A stretch of 55,602 nt of DNA from Bacillota bacterium (GTDB lineage: Bacteria; Bacillota; TC1): positions 1 through 55,602 of the forward strand of contig JAGXHY010000017.1 of assembly GCA_024635925.1 (NCBI GenBank), in the 5' to 3' direction. The position numbers and the translations under genes are program-made. Below, one piece after another: positions 44,507-53,857 of the stretch. Below the pieces are notes generated by a model. It was not told the DNA's origin. It did not search any database and saw only the letters and a list, made by a program, of their open reading frames with translations. Each line of letters starts with the position of its first letter. Position 1 is the first letter of the stretch.

Positions 44507-45503
44507 GAATAGAATAGTTGATATAAAAGTTCTACAAACACATATTCTCCAAGATTATTTTAAAATGGAATTAGTCTTTAATTTTACTGATGATGAATGG
44601 AAAACAAAATTGGAAACTACAGTAAAGAATGGTGTAAATTCTGATTATCCTAGTCGGTATGTTGGTACATGGGAAAAAATTCAGATAAAGGGTATAACTG
44701 ACTACTCTGTTGATGACATGGATACAACGATTATCATCGCCATTCTTAAAGGCAGAGGTTACTTTGACTGTTGTACAACTAAGTTTATAAATAAAACATT
44801 AGACTGTCTTCAAGATGATAGAAATATTGATGCTCATACAAATGGTAATGAAACCGATTCTGAGCTATTACAATGGGCATTTGGATCTTTACATAATCTG
44901 AATAAATTCATATCAGAAGTTAGTAAATCTTCACAAGTTTCAGATAATGAAAAAAGATCATTCACAAAAAAATACAATGACAAGATAGAAAATCTTCGTC
45001 GATATTTTGAAGAAGATTACAAAGAAACTCTTTTGAAATTAGAAATGGTAAAATCCATAAAACGGGAGATAATTTCAATTTCTGCTAGTGAAGACTCTCA
45101 CGGGATATTTACAGATATTGTTGGAATTTATTTAAATAAAAAAGATTCTAATGGGGAAATAGATTATGATTTATTATATCAATTTCTTCATGCAGCTGAT
45201 GATGCAGGAATTGTTTGGGCTTGTTCGTGGCTTGGGGACATATATTTTGAAGGGTTAATGACCCAAATCGACTATAAAAAAGCAGGTAATTATTATGAAA
45301 AAGGTTTTAATGAATTAACTCCACCACAGAGACTAAAACTCGCAAGTATCTATAATAATAAACTGGGTACTTCTCATCATTCTAAAGAAGATGTGAAGGT
45401 TATTCTGAAATCTTGTGAAAGCACTTCTTGGCAAATAAAAGCTTATACTACACAAGAGGGATATGAGTTTTATGGTTTGGTTCGTGTGAAATCTAATTTA
45501 TGA
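44496..45503 (+). CDS. HEPN-like protein with Sel1-like C-terminal repeats
   Basis: A 335-residue protein. The N-terminal part ends in a HEPN-type catalytic motif, R108-NIDA-H113 (Rx4H) in DDRNIDAHTNGNETDSELLQ, characteristic of HEPN RNase domains. A charged helical linker follows, then a C-terminal region with Sel1/TPR-like units (AADDAGIVWACSWLGDIYFEG, YKKAGNYYEKGF). ATG at 44496 has AGGAG nine bases upstream and overlaps the HTH gene. This fits a HEPN nuclease effector with a repeat sensing part, by analogy to toxin-antitoxin and abortive infection systems; activity is not proven. Confidence 0.68.
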   Translation: MIIRNRIVDIKVLQTHILQDYFKMELVFNFTDDEWKTKLETTVKNGVNSDYPSRYVGTWEKIQIKGITDYSVDDMDTTIIIAILKGRGYFDCCTTKFINKTLDCLQDDRNIDAHTNGNETDSELLQWAFGSLHNLNKFISEVSKSSQVSDNEKRSFTKKYNDKIENLRRYFEEDYKETLLKLEMVKSIKREIISISASEDSHGIFTDIVGIYLNKKDSNGEIDYDLLYQFLHAADDAGIVWACSWLGDIYFEGLMTQIDYKKAGNYYEKGFNELTPPQRLKLASIYNNKLGTSHHSKEDVKVILKSCESTSWQIKAYTTQEGYEFYGLVRVKSNL

Positions 45504-45554
45504 AAGAGTATATCTTTTTTTTGTTGAGTTTACCTATAAGGAAGAGGTGGTTTA

Positions 45555-46169
45555 GTGTCAGAAAATCTATTGAATAATTTAAATCATGCAAAGAAATATT
45601 TTTTATTAGGAAATTCATACTTTGAAACAGCAAAATTGGGTATTAGGGTAATAGTAGATTCAGGTAATAAAAATTATATTATATCTTCAAAACCTATAGA
45701 TGAAAGTGATTTAGCAAATATAGTTATTAAAAGTGATACATATCTATTTAGACCATCACTATTTAATCTTTTACAAGGAATAGAGTTATATCTAAAAGGT
45801 GTTTTAATATTATATGGTAAATTTAATAATAGTTTTAAAAGTCATAAACTCGAATCTTTATTTAAAGAATTAGAAAAATATCTAGATAAAGATAGTGAAT
45901 TAATATTACTCATTAAAAATTTTATAAATAGCCCTATTGATATATTGAAAAACTACAAAGAAAAAAATGATATGAATGAAATAACGCAAATATATGAATC
46001 ATTAAGATACCCTGAAACAAGAAATAATATTGAATATTTTTATGATGAAATTATTTATAAAGGTGTTGAGAGTATTGAACAATTAAAGGCACTACTATTA
46101 TTTTTAGAGAATATTCAAAAAAGTTGTGTTACTATTTATAGAAAAAAAGAAACAGAATTAAATAGATAA
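45555..46169 (+). CDS. HEPN-like domain protein
   Basis: A 204-residue soluble, helical protein. The segment RPSLFNLLQGIELYLKGVLILYG...KSHKLESLFKELEK is typical of HEPN-like proteins in which a helix pair is followed by SHxLexL. No clear Rx4-6H is visible, so it may be non-catalytic. GTG at 45555 follows GAGGTGG. Lies 51 bases after the HEPN/Sel1 gene and is followed by a hairpin, so it could close that small operon. Confidence 0.6.
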   Translation: MSENLLNNLNHAKKYFLLGNSYFETAKLGIRVIVDSGNKNYIISSKPIDESDLANIVIKSDTYLFRPSLFNLLQGIELYLKGVLILYGKFNNSFKSHKLESLFKELEKYLDKDSELILLIKNFINSPIDILKNYKEKNDMNEITQIYESLRYPETRNNIEYFYDEIIYKGVESIEQLKALLLFLENIQKSCVTIYRKKETELNR

Positions 46170-46210
46170 CTATAAATTAATTACATATTAAAATGATTTA
46201 TATATTTACA

Positions 46211-46243
46211 AAAGTTCTTAAACATAAATGTTTGGGGACTTTT
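46211..46243 (+). terminator. Terminator-like hairpin before hsdM
   Basis: AAAGTTCTTAAACAT and ATGTTTGGGGACTTT (46211-46243) form a 15-base stem including three G-T pairs. It is followed by TTAATTAAA, a poor T-run, so termination strength is uncertain. Confidence 0.55.
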
Positions 46244-46332
46244 AATTAAATTAATGTATATTTAATATATATGTTATAATAAATGAGTATATATAATTAG
46301 AATAAATTATTAAATAATAGGAGAAAAAATAT

Positions 46333-47841
46333 ATGATTACTGGAGAAATAAAGAGTAAGATAGATAGCTTATGGAATATATTTGCAGCAGGTGGTTTAAC
46401 TAATCCATTAGATGTTATAGAACAAATAACTTACCTTATGTTTATTAGAGATTTGGATGATATTGATAATATTAAATCTAAAGAAAGTATAATGCTCAGA
46501 ACAGAGTATATGAGTATATTTCATGATGAATATCAATTAGTTAGTAAGAAAATTACTGGAGAACAATTGAAATGGTCTTCTTTTAGAGATATGCCAGCAG
46601 CAGACATGTATGAAACCCTACAGCTTGGAGTTTTCCCTTTTATAAAATCTCTTCATGGAGACAAAAAAAGTGCTTATTCAAAATATATGGATGATGCCAT
46701 TTTTAAGATTCCAACACCTCAATTGCTTTCTAAAATTGTAGACTCACTTGATGAGATATATGAATTATTGAATAATGAATCTAAAAAAGATACTAAAGGT
46801 GACCTATACGAATATTTACTATCTAAGTTATCTAGTGCTGGAAGAAACGGACAGTTTAGAACACCTAGGCATATTATTAGAATGATGGTGGAGTTAATGG
46901 AGCCTAAACCTGATGATATTATTTGTGATCCTTCATGTGGTACTAGTGGATTCTTGGTTTCTGCAAGTGAGTACTTAAAAGAAAAGTATCTAGAAGAGAT
47001 ATTTATGAATACTGAAAATAAAGAGCATTATAATAATGATATGTTTAATGGTTATGATATGGATAGAACTATGTTACGTATTGGTGCTATGAACATGATG
47101 ACTCATGGTATTGAGAATCCTAGTATAGAATATAAGGATAGTCTTTCTGATCAGAATACTGATATTAATAAGTATTCTCTTATACTAGCTAATCCTCCAT
47201 TTAAAGGAAGTTTAGATTATGATATAGTGTCAACTAATTTATTGAAGGTTACTAAAACTAAGAAGACTGAGTTATTATTTTTGGCTTTATTTTTACGTAT
47301 GTTGAAAATGGGTGGAAGGTGTGCTTCTATTGTTCCTGATGGTGTGTTGTTTGGATCTTCTAAAGCTCATTTAGATATGAGAAAGGAAATTATTGATAAT
47401 AATAGGTTGGAAGCAATGATTTCTATGCCTAGTGGTGTTTTTAAGCCTTATGCTGGTGTATCTACTGGTATTCTTATTTTTACTAAAACATGTCATGGTG
47501 GTACTGATAAGGTTTGGTTTTATGATATGAAGGCTGATGGTTATAGTCTTGATGATAAGAGAGTGAAAATTGAAGATAATGATATTCCTGATGTTGTTGA
47601 GCGTTTTCATAATCTAGATAAGGAGCTAGACAGGGAGAGAACAGAAAATAGTTTTTTTGTTAATAGGCAAGAGATTATAGATAATAATTATGACTTGTCT
47701 ATTAATAGGTATAAAAAGGTTGAGTATGTTGCTGAATTTTATCCAGAGCCTATGGTGATATTTGAAGAAATAAAAAACATGGAAAATGAAATAACTGAAG
47801 TTTTGATAGAACTTGAGGATTTGATAAATGAAAAATTATAA
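46333..47841 (+). CDS. hsdM: Type I restriction-modification system methyltransferase subunit HsdM
   Basis: N6-adenine methyltransferase, 502 aa. It has the N-terminal helical HsdM domain with LTNPLDVIEQITYLMFIRDL, the SAM motif DPSCGTSGFLV near residue 198, and catalytic NPPFKGS near residue 287. It forms the M2S1 methylase with HsdS. ATG follows ATAGGAG. The 3' half of the gene is noticeably T/G-richer than its start. Overlaps hsdS by 14 bases. Confidence 0.95.
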   Translation: MITGEIKSKIDSLWNIFAAGGLTNPLDVIEQITYLMFIRDLDDIDNIKSKESIMLRTEYMSIFHDEYQLVSKKITGEQLKWSSFRDMPAADMYETLQLGVFPFIKSLHGDKKSAYSKYMDDAIFKIPTPQLLSKIVDSLDEIYELLNNESKKDTKGDLYEYLLSKLSSAGRNGQFRTPRHIIRMMVELMEPKPDDIICDPSCGTSGFLVSASEYLKEKYLEEIFMNTENKEHYNNDMFNGYDMDRTMLRIGAMNMMTHGIENPSIEYKDSLSDQNTDINKYSLILANPPFKGSLDYDIVSTNLLKVTKTKKTELLFLALFLRMLKMGGRCASIVPDGVLFGSSKAHLDMRKEIIDNNRLEAMISMPSGVFKPYAGVSTGILIFTKTCHGGTDKVWFYDMKADGYSLDDKRVKIEDNDIPDVVERFHNLDKELDRERTENSFFVNRQEIIDNNYDLSINRYKKVEYVAEFYPEPMVIFEEIKNMENEITEVLIELEDLINEKL

Positions 47842-48943
47842 ATTAGATGAAGTTTTTAATATAATCAAAAATGGTGCTAGTATAAAACAAGACGATATTT
47901 ATGAGGGTTATCCAATAACTAGAATAGAAACAATATCAAAAAAAATCATAGATAGGAATAAAATGGGATATGCTGGAGTTATAAATCTTGATAAATATTC
48001 TGATTATATATTAAAATCAGGGGATATATTAATGTCTCATATAAATAGTGAAAAACATTTAGGAAAAACTGCAATATATGAAAAGATGAATAATGAAACT
48101 ATAATTCATGGCATGAATTTATTAATGCTTAGAACAAATCAAAATATTTTAATCCCTAAGTATGCATATTATTATTTAAATTCAAATTCTTTTAAAAGAC
48201 AAATCCCTAAAATTACAAAAAAATCTGTTAATCAAGCAAGCTTCACAGTAAAAGCTTTAAAAGAGTTGAATATAAATCTTCCAGGTCTTGATGAACAATT
48301 TAAAATAATTGAATTACTAGATAAAGTGGATTTAATAATTAAACTCCGGAAGAAACAATTAGAGAAATTAGAAATATTAGTTAAATCGCAATTTATAGAG
48401 ATGTTTGGTGATCCAATATCAGGTGAAAAGTCCGATGAGTTTCCTGAGCTTGGAGCGGTGTGTGAACTTAGAGCTGGTAAATTTATAAAAGCAAATGATA
48501 TTCATGCGCAATATGAATTGGGCTTATACCCCTGTTATGGCGGTAATGGAATACGTGGTTATGTAGTCGACTATAATCAGGTAGGTGAATATCCTTTGGT
48601 GGGTCGTCAAGGTGCACTGTGTGGCAACATTCAATTTGCGCAAGGAAGATTCTATGCTACTGAGCATGCAGTTGTTGTAACGCCAAAAGTAGAAATGGAT
48701 AGATATTGGCTATATTTTTTACTTCTTAAGTTGCAACTAAACAGATATGCATCTGGAGCCGCACAGCCTGGATTAGCTGTTTCGAAACTGGAAAATATAC
48801 GAGTATGTATTCCAAGTATTGAGAGTCAAATTCAGTTTTCATCACTTGTAAAGCAGACTGATAAATCAAAATTTATGCTTCAATTAGGACTTGAGAAACT
48901 AGAATCACTAAATATGGCTTTAATGCAAAAGTATTTTATGTAA
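47828..48943 (+). CDS. hsdS: Type I restriction-modification specificity subunit HsdS
   Basis: A 371-residue subunit with two target-recognition domains (about 1-155 and 205-345), each followed by a conserved helix (LDEQFKIIELLDKVDLIIKLRKKQLEKLE; SQIQFSSLVKQTDKSKFMLQLGLEKLE). TRD2 contains YGGNGIRGYVVDYNQVG and GRQGALCGNIQF, typical of type I specificity proteins. TRD2 DNA is about 48% GC in hand-counted lines, while TRD1 DNA is about 20%, suggesting TRD2 came by recombination. Recognition sequence cannot be predicted. Confidence 0.93.
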   Translation: MKNYKLDEVFNIIKNGASIKQDDIYEGYPITRIETISKKIIDRNKMGYAGVINLDKYSDYILKSGDILMSHINSEKHLGKTAIYEKMNNETIIHGMNLLMLRTNQNILIPKYAYYYLNSNSFKRQIPKITKKSVNQASFTVKALKELNINLPGLDEQFKIIELLDKVDLIIKLRKKQLEKLEILVKSQFIEMFGDPISGEKSDEFPELGAVCELRAGKFIKANDIHAQYELGLYPCYGGNGIRGYVVDYNQVGEYPLVGRQGALCGNIQFAQGRFYATEHAVVVTPKVEMDRYWLYFLLLKLQLNRYASGAAQPGLAVSKLENIRVCIPSIESQIQFSSLVKQTDKSKFMLQLGLEKLESLNMALMQKYFM

Positions 48944-48957
48944 GGAGTTGACAGAAG

Positions 48958-49944
48958 ATTACTGAAGTACAAAAGAAAGCATTTGAACTTATAAAAGCAG
49001 ATGCACAATTTATATTTGCACTTACACAATTAAAAAATAAAGTTGATTCCAATTACATGTCAATGGCACAACCCTATATTGGTTTATTTGCAGATGGTGC
49101 TGAACAATGGAGTCAAAAAGTTGGACTTCTGATCAAACAATTTTCAAAAGAAGAAAAAGAATATTATACACTATTACGTAATAAACATAAACTATTTGAT
49201 TATTCATATGATGAATTTTATAATATAATACATAAAGAATTCATTGCTCATGATTTATATTTTGATAAAAATAAAGCTTGGATTGAAAAATATTTATTAG
49301 TGTATAAAAATTTTGGAGTTGATTATTGCAACACCAAAGTCTGTGGTAATACAATCATAATTGGTGTTTACTCACCATATAGCCCAGTTGAAGTTGGCTT
49401 TTCAGGAAAGAAAATAAGAGAATTAAGCGTTGTTGCTGGTAAATTATGCATTTTTTTTGAAGGTGATGATGTTGAATTATATTTTAATAATAAATTGCAT
49501 TTTAATTATAAGGATTATCATTTATTTAAAGAAAAACTATTATTAAAAAATGCTAATTTTGATACTTTTTGCTTGTTTTCAATATTATGTTCAATAAACT
49601 ATATAATATATTTTATTGATAGATATTTCTTAAAAGAATCTCCCACAAAATTAAGATTTGCATATTTACAATACTATTATATAGTTAAAATAATTGATGA
49701 AATTAATTCTAAATTAAATACAAATTTTACTTTAGATAAAAAATGGATTAATAAAGAATTTAGAAATAGTATGGCACATTATGGATTGGGACAAATATTA
49801 AATGAAATGAACATAAATAAAGATGATATTTTAGGTGGTATAACCAATATAATTTTTGACTTGGATTACATAGATTTCAAAAATGTGATTTACGATCAAT
49901 TAGACAGTTTGAGTAATCAGATTGAAAAATATGTTTTGAGGTGA
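48958..49944 (+). CDS. HEPN-like protein inserted in the type I RM locus, apparent ATT start
   Basis: A protein of unknown family, 328 aa if read from ATT at 48958, or 295 aa from the first ATG at 49057. The added N-terminus (ITEVQKKAFELIKADAQFIF) reads as normal protein, AAGGAG lies ten bases before the ATT, and no ATG, GTG or TTG lies in frame before 49057. Near the C-terminus FRNSMAHYGLG carries a HEPN-type Rx4H motif (R269-H274). It follows hsdS by 14 bases and precedes a membrane protein gene, in the hsdMS-hsdR transcript. A role as an accessory RNase effector is inferred. Confidence 0.65.
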   Translation: MTEVQKKAFELIKADAQFIFALTQLKNKVDSNYMSMAQPYIGLFADGAEQWSQKVGLLIKQFSKEEKEYYTLLRNKHKLFDYSYDEFYNIIHKEFIAHDLYFDKNKAWIEKYLLVYKNFGVDYCNTKVCGNTIIIGVYSPYSPVEVGFSGKKIRELSVVAGKLCIFFEGDDVELYFNNKLHFNYKDYHLFKEKLLLKNANFDTFCLFSILCSINYIIYFIDRYFLKESPTKLRFAYLQYYYIVKIIDEINSKLNTNFTLDKKWINKEFRNSMAHYGLGQILNEMNINKDDILGGITNIIFDLDYIDFKNVIYDQLDSLSNQIEKYVLR

Positions 49945-49948
49945 AGAT

Positions 49949-50416
49949 GTGAACGAAAATAAAAATGGATACTGGATTTATAGTGTAGTCGCAATAATTT
50001 TTGGAATAGGATTGTTTGGTTTCTTTGGATGGTTGATTTATAGTTTGATTATTAAACTGGCAACAGCACCAATAACCAATGGCGTTGTTATACAATCTCT
50101 AATAACTTTAATTATTACTGTTTTTATTGGGGGTTATTTTTCAAAAAAACTTGAACATAGAAATGCTAAGAAAATAGAACTTTATAAAATACAAACATCT
50201 ATATCTATAAAAGTTATTGATTTAGCAACTATATATTTTCGCCATCCGAAAAATGAAGAAATTAAAGATCTTTTAATTGCAGAATCATGTAAAGTAAAAT
50301 TATATTTTGAAGATGAAGTTTTGCTTGCAATAAATGAATTTATAAAAGCTGTTGAAACAGAAAAAGAGAATAAATATTATATAATAGTTGATAAATTACA
50401 AAAAAATATAAGATAA
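49949..50416 (+). CDS. Two-helix membrane protein in the type I RM locus
   Basis: A 155-residue protein with two transmembrane helices (about 9-35 and 47-66) and a charged helical cytoplasmic domain of about 85 residues. GTG start at 49949 is preceded by GAGGTG. It sits between the HEPN-like gene and hsdR. I recognise no family. Membrane anchor plus cytoplasmic domain next to a HEPN-like protein suggests a partner that anchors or senses for it, as inference. Confidence 0.6.
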   Translation: MNENKNGYWIYSVVAIIFGIGLFGFFGWLIYSLIIKLATAPITNGVVIQSLITLIITVFIGGYFSKKLEHRNAKKIELYKIQTSISIKVIDLATIYFRHPKNEEIKDLLIAESCKVKLYFEDEVLLAINEFIKAVETEKENKYYIIVDKLQKNIR

Positions 50417-50432
50417 GGAAAGAAACAGTACT

Positions 50433-53400
50433 ATGACAAACTTTGATTTTTTAAAAAAAGAAATAAAATTTACTACATTTGCTGATGTTGCTATTTCTGC
50501 TGAAAAAGTTTATGCCATAGATTATACAAGCTCCGTGATTAACTGTAGAAGAGCAATGGAATTTGCAGTCAAGTGGATATATAGCATAGATACTTCTCTA
50601 ATAATGCCATATCAAGACAAACTAGTAACATTAATGAATAATCATGCCTTCAAAGACATAGTTGGAGAAGATATATATATAAGAATGGATTATATTCGTC
50701 TTGTAGGAAATAATGCAGCACATAACGCAAAAAATATATCCAAAGAACAATCAAAACTAGCACTACAAAACCTATTTATATTTATGGATTTTATAGCATA
50801 TTGCTATGCAGATAATTATTTAGAGAAACACTTTGAAGAATCATTACTAGGTGTAGATTTAGAAGTTGCTGTAGTAGAGCATAAAGAAATAGATATTCAT
50901 AAACTTATAAAAGAAAATGAAGAATTAAAAGAACAACTAACAAATAGACGTGAATCCAGAGAGTCACATTATATAAATAAACCTCTTGAACTCTCTGAAT
51001 TTGCTACAAGAAAAGCATATATAGATGTAATGCTAATAGATGCTGGTTGGGAGCATAATAAGAATTGGCTTGATGAATACCCTATTGATGAAATGCCTAA
51101 TAAATCTGGATTTGGATTTGCAGACTTTGTGTTGTTTGGAGATGATGGCAGACCATTAGCTGTATTAGAAGCTAAGAAAACCTGTGTTGATGTTTCCAAG
51201 GGCAGACAGCAAGCCGTACTTTATGCCAATTTTCTTGAAAAGAAATTTGATCGTAGACCAATCATATTTTTAAGTAATGGTTTTGACACTAGAATTTGGA
51301 TTGATGGTAAAAAAGGTTATCCTGAAAGATCTGTTTCCGGAATTTATTCGAAGAGGGATTTAGAAAAAGTATTTAATATATTGTTTATGAGGACAAACTT
51401 AAAGAATATTGATATAAACGATGCAATATCAAATCGTTATTATCAAAAAGAAGCGATTATTTCAGTTTGTGAAGAATTTGATTTAAAAAATAGAAGAAAA
51501 GCATTACTAGTTATGGCAACAGGTAGTGGTAAAACCAGAACAGTAATCTCTCTAGTTGATGTTTTAATTCGTCATGGTTGGATAAAAAATGTTCTTTTTT
51601 TAGCAGACAGAACAAGTCTTGTAATACAAGCAAAACGTGCCTTCCATAATTTAATGCCAGATTTATCTATTACCAATCTATGTGATGAAAAAAATAACTT
51701 TAATGCAAGAGCAGTATTTTCAACCTACCAAACTATGATGAATTGTATTGATGAAACAAAAGATGAAGATGGAAGTAGACTATTTACCTGTGGTCATTTT
51801 GATTTAATTATTGTGGATGAAGCCCATCGTAGTATATATAATAAATACATAGATATTTTTACCTACTTTGATTCTCTCCTTGTTGGGTTAACCGCTACGC
51901 CTAAGGATGAAATCGAAAAAAGTACTTATCGTATATTTGAATTAGAAGGCGGTATACCAACATATGGTTATGAACTGCAACAGGCAGTAGAGGATAAGTA
52001 TTTAGTTCCATATTCAGTTGCTAACACAAAACTAAAATTTATGCAGTCTGGTATTAAATATAGTGAGTTAACAGATAAAGAAAAAGAAGAATATGAAGAT
52101 ACATTTGTAGATGAAAATGGTCAAGTTCCTGAGATTATTGAAAGAAGTGCACTTAATGAGTGGTTATTTAATAAAGATACTATTCGTAAAGTATTAAATG
52201 CAATTATTAAATATAGCTTAAAGGTAGCTTATGGGAATAAGGTTGGTAAGTCTATTATTTTTGCTAAAAATCATATTCATGCAGAAGAAATTTTAAAAGT
52301 TTGGAATAGTGAATATCCAGATTATCCACAGCATTATGCAAGAATAATTGATAATTATACAAATTATGCTCAAAGCTTAATTGATGATTTTTCAGATAAA
52401 AATAAATTACCTCAAATTGCAATATCAGTTGATATGTTAGATACAGGAATTGATATACCAGAAATTCTAAATCTAGTATTTTTTAAGCCAGTTATGAGTA
52501 AGTCTAAGTTCTGGCAGATGATAGGTCGTGGGACTAGACTTTGTCCTGGGTTGATTGATGGCGATGATAAAAAAAGATTTTATATTTTTGATTTTTGTGG
52601 AGTATTTGACTTCTTTGATGAAGAAAAGAATGGTAAAGAGGCTAATGCGACAGTATCATTACAGGAACAGATTTTTAATGTTAAGGTAGAGATGGCATTT
52701 AAGCTACAAGATTTAGAATATCAAAAAGAAGATTTAATGCTATTTAGAAGGGAACTATTTCAGTATTTGGTGGAGAAAATAAGAGAACTTAACAGAGATA
52801 ATTTTGCGGTTAAACAACATCTAAAATATATAGATAACTATAGTAAAGCAGAAGATTATCAAAGACTAACTTATGAGATAACTTTACAGTTAGCAGAACA
52901 TGTCGCTCCTTTGATTGTTCCTGATCAATATGAAATATCTGCACTTAGGTTTGATAACTTGATGTATGGAATTGAATTAGCTTACTTGATAGGGAAGAAA
53001 TATGGTAAAGCTAGAACTGATTTGAATAAAAAATTATCTGCTTTGACAAGGTTTGCAACTATTCCAGAAATATTAGAGAAAAGAGAGTTTATTGAAAAAT
53101 TATTACATACTGAATTTATTGATAATGCTGGGATAAATGAATTCGAGATGATTAGAAATAACATACGTGACTTAATGAAATATGTTCAATTTGATCCACA
53201 TGCAAAGTATTCAACTGATTTTAAAGATGATCTTCTTTCTATGGAATGGAAGGAGACATACCTGGGTAATGATGACTTAAAAAACTATAAAGCTAAAGTA
53301 GAATATTATTTAAAACAACATGAAGATAATATTGTGATACAAAAACTTAAAACCAATATACCACTAACTGAAAAAGATGTTAAAGAATTACAAAATATTC

Positions 53401-53741
53401 TATGGCATAAAATTGGAACCCAACAAGAATATGAGCAAGAATATGGAGATATATCACTTGGAGAACTAGTTCGTTCAATTGTAGGTTTATCTGTTGAAGC
53501 AGCAAATGAAGCATTTTCAGAATATTTGAATACAAATAAGCTAAACAGTTTACAAATAAATTTTGTTAAAAGAGTAGTTGCCTATATAGTGAAAAATGGT
53601 ATGCTAAAAAATTTAAGCGTATTAGGTGATTCACCATTTAATGAAATGGGTAGTGTTGCTGAGTTATTTGAAGATATGGATGTTTGGTTAGGTATTAGTG
53701 GTGTTATTGATAATATAAATAATAATGCATTTGTAGCTTAG
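50433..53741 (+). CDS. hsdR: Type I restriction enzyme endonuclease/helicase subunit HsdR with N-terminal DUF4145 (HEPN-like) domain
   Basis: Motor and nuclease subunit, 1102 aa. An N-terminal DUF4145-like HEPN module (residues about 10-135, RLVGNNAAHN) is followed by a coiled-coil, then the PD-(D/E)xK nuclease (ADFVLF...LAVLEAKK, D near 231, E-x-K near 246-248), helicase Walker A ATGSGKT (about 361-368), DEAH (about 461) and LTATPKDE, QMIGRGTRLCPG, and an EcoEI-type C-terminal domain. Full length with no frameshift. It completes an hsdM-hsdS-hsdR set. Confidence 0.94.
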   Translation: MTNFDFLKKEIKFTTFADVAISAEKVYAIDYTSSVINCRRAMEFAVKWIYSIDTSLIMPYQDKLVTLMNNHAFKDIVGEDIYIRMDYIRLVGNNAAHNAKNISKEQSKLALQNLFIFMDFIAYCYADNYLEKHFEESLLGVDLEVAVVEHKEIDIHKLIKENEELKEQLTNRRESRESHYINKPLELSEFATRKAYIDVMLIDAGWEHNKNWLDEYPIDEMPNKSGFGFADFVLFGDDGRPLAVLEAKKTCVDVSKGRQQAVLYANFLEKKFDRRPIIFLSNGFDTRIWIDGKKGYPERSVSGIYSKRDLEKVFNILFMRTNLKNIDINDAISNRYYQKEAIISVCEEFDLKNRRKALLVMATGSGKTRTVISLVDVLIRHGWIKNVLFLADRTSLVIQAKRAFHNLMPDLSITNLCDEKNNFNARAVFSTYQTMMNCIDETKDEDGSRLFTCGHFDLIIVDEAHRSIYNKYIDIFTYFDSLLVGLTATPKDEIEKSTYRIFELEGGIPTYGYELQQAVEDKYLVPYSVANTKLKFMQSGIKYSELTDKEKEEYEDTFVDENGQVPEIIERSALNEWLFNKDTIRKVLNAIIKYSLKVAYGNKVGKSIIFAKNHIHAEEILKVWNSEYPDYPQHYARIIDNYTNYAQSLIDDFSDKNKLPQIAISVDMLDTGIDIPEILNLVFFKPVMSKSKFWQMIGRGTRLCPGLIDGDDKKRFYIFDFCGVFDFFDEEKNGKEANATVSLQEQIFNVKVEMAFKLQDLEYQKEDLMLFRRELFQYLVEKIRELNRDNFAVKQHLKYIDNYSKAEDYQRLTYEITLQLAEHVAPLIVPDQYEISALRFDNLMYGIELAYLIGKKYGKARTDLNKKLSALTRFATIPEILEKREFIEKLLHTEFIDNAGINEFEMIRNNIRDLMKYVQFDPHAKYSTDFKDDLLSMEWKETYLGNDDLKNYKAKVEYYLKQHEDNIVIQKLKTNIPLTEKDVKELQNILWHKIGTQQEYEQEYGDISLGELVRSIVGLSVEAANEAFSEYLNTNKLNSLQINFVKRVVAYIVKNGMLKNLSVLGDSPFNEMGSVAELFEDMDVWLGISGVIDNINNNAFVA

Positions 53742-53760
53742 TTTAATAGAACATCAGTTG

Positions 53761-53790
53761 AAGCCTAGGATAATTACCCTAGGCTTTTTT
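53761..53790 (+). terminator. Rho-independent terminator after hsdR
   Basis: AAGCCTAGG (53761-53769) pairs with CCTAGGCTT (53778-53786), followed by T residues. Confidence 0.9.
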
Positions 53791-53803
53791 ATAAACTATT
53801 TCC

Positions 53804-53841
53804 TGTTTACTATTAGATAATTAAATAGTATAATGTAAACA
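53804..53841 (+). promoter_or_regulatory. Promoter with nested inverted repeats before the ImmA gene
   Basis: TTTACT (53806-53811) and TATAAT (53829-53834) are 17 bases apart. TGTTTAC (53804-53810) and GTAAACA (53835-53841) form an outer perfect inverted repeat; TACTATT (53808-53814) and AATAGTA (53824-53830) an inner one. This is likely the operator of the XRE-family protein encoded next, giving autoregulation. Confidence 0.7.
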
Positions 53842-53857
53842 TAAGAGGTGAATGGAT

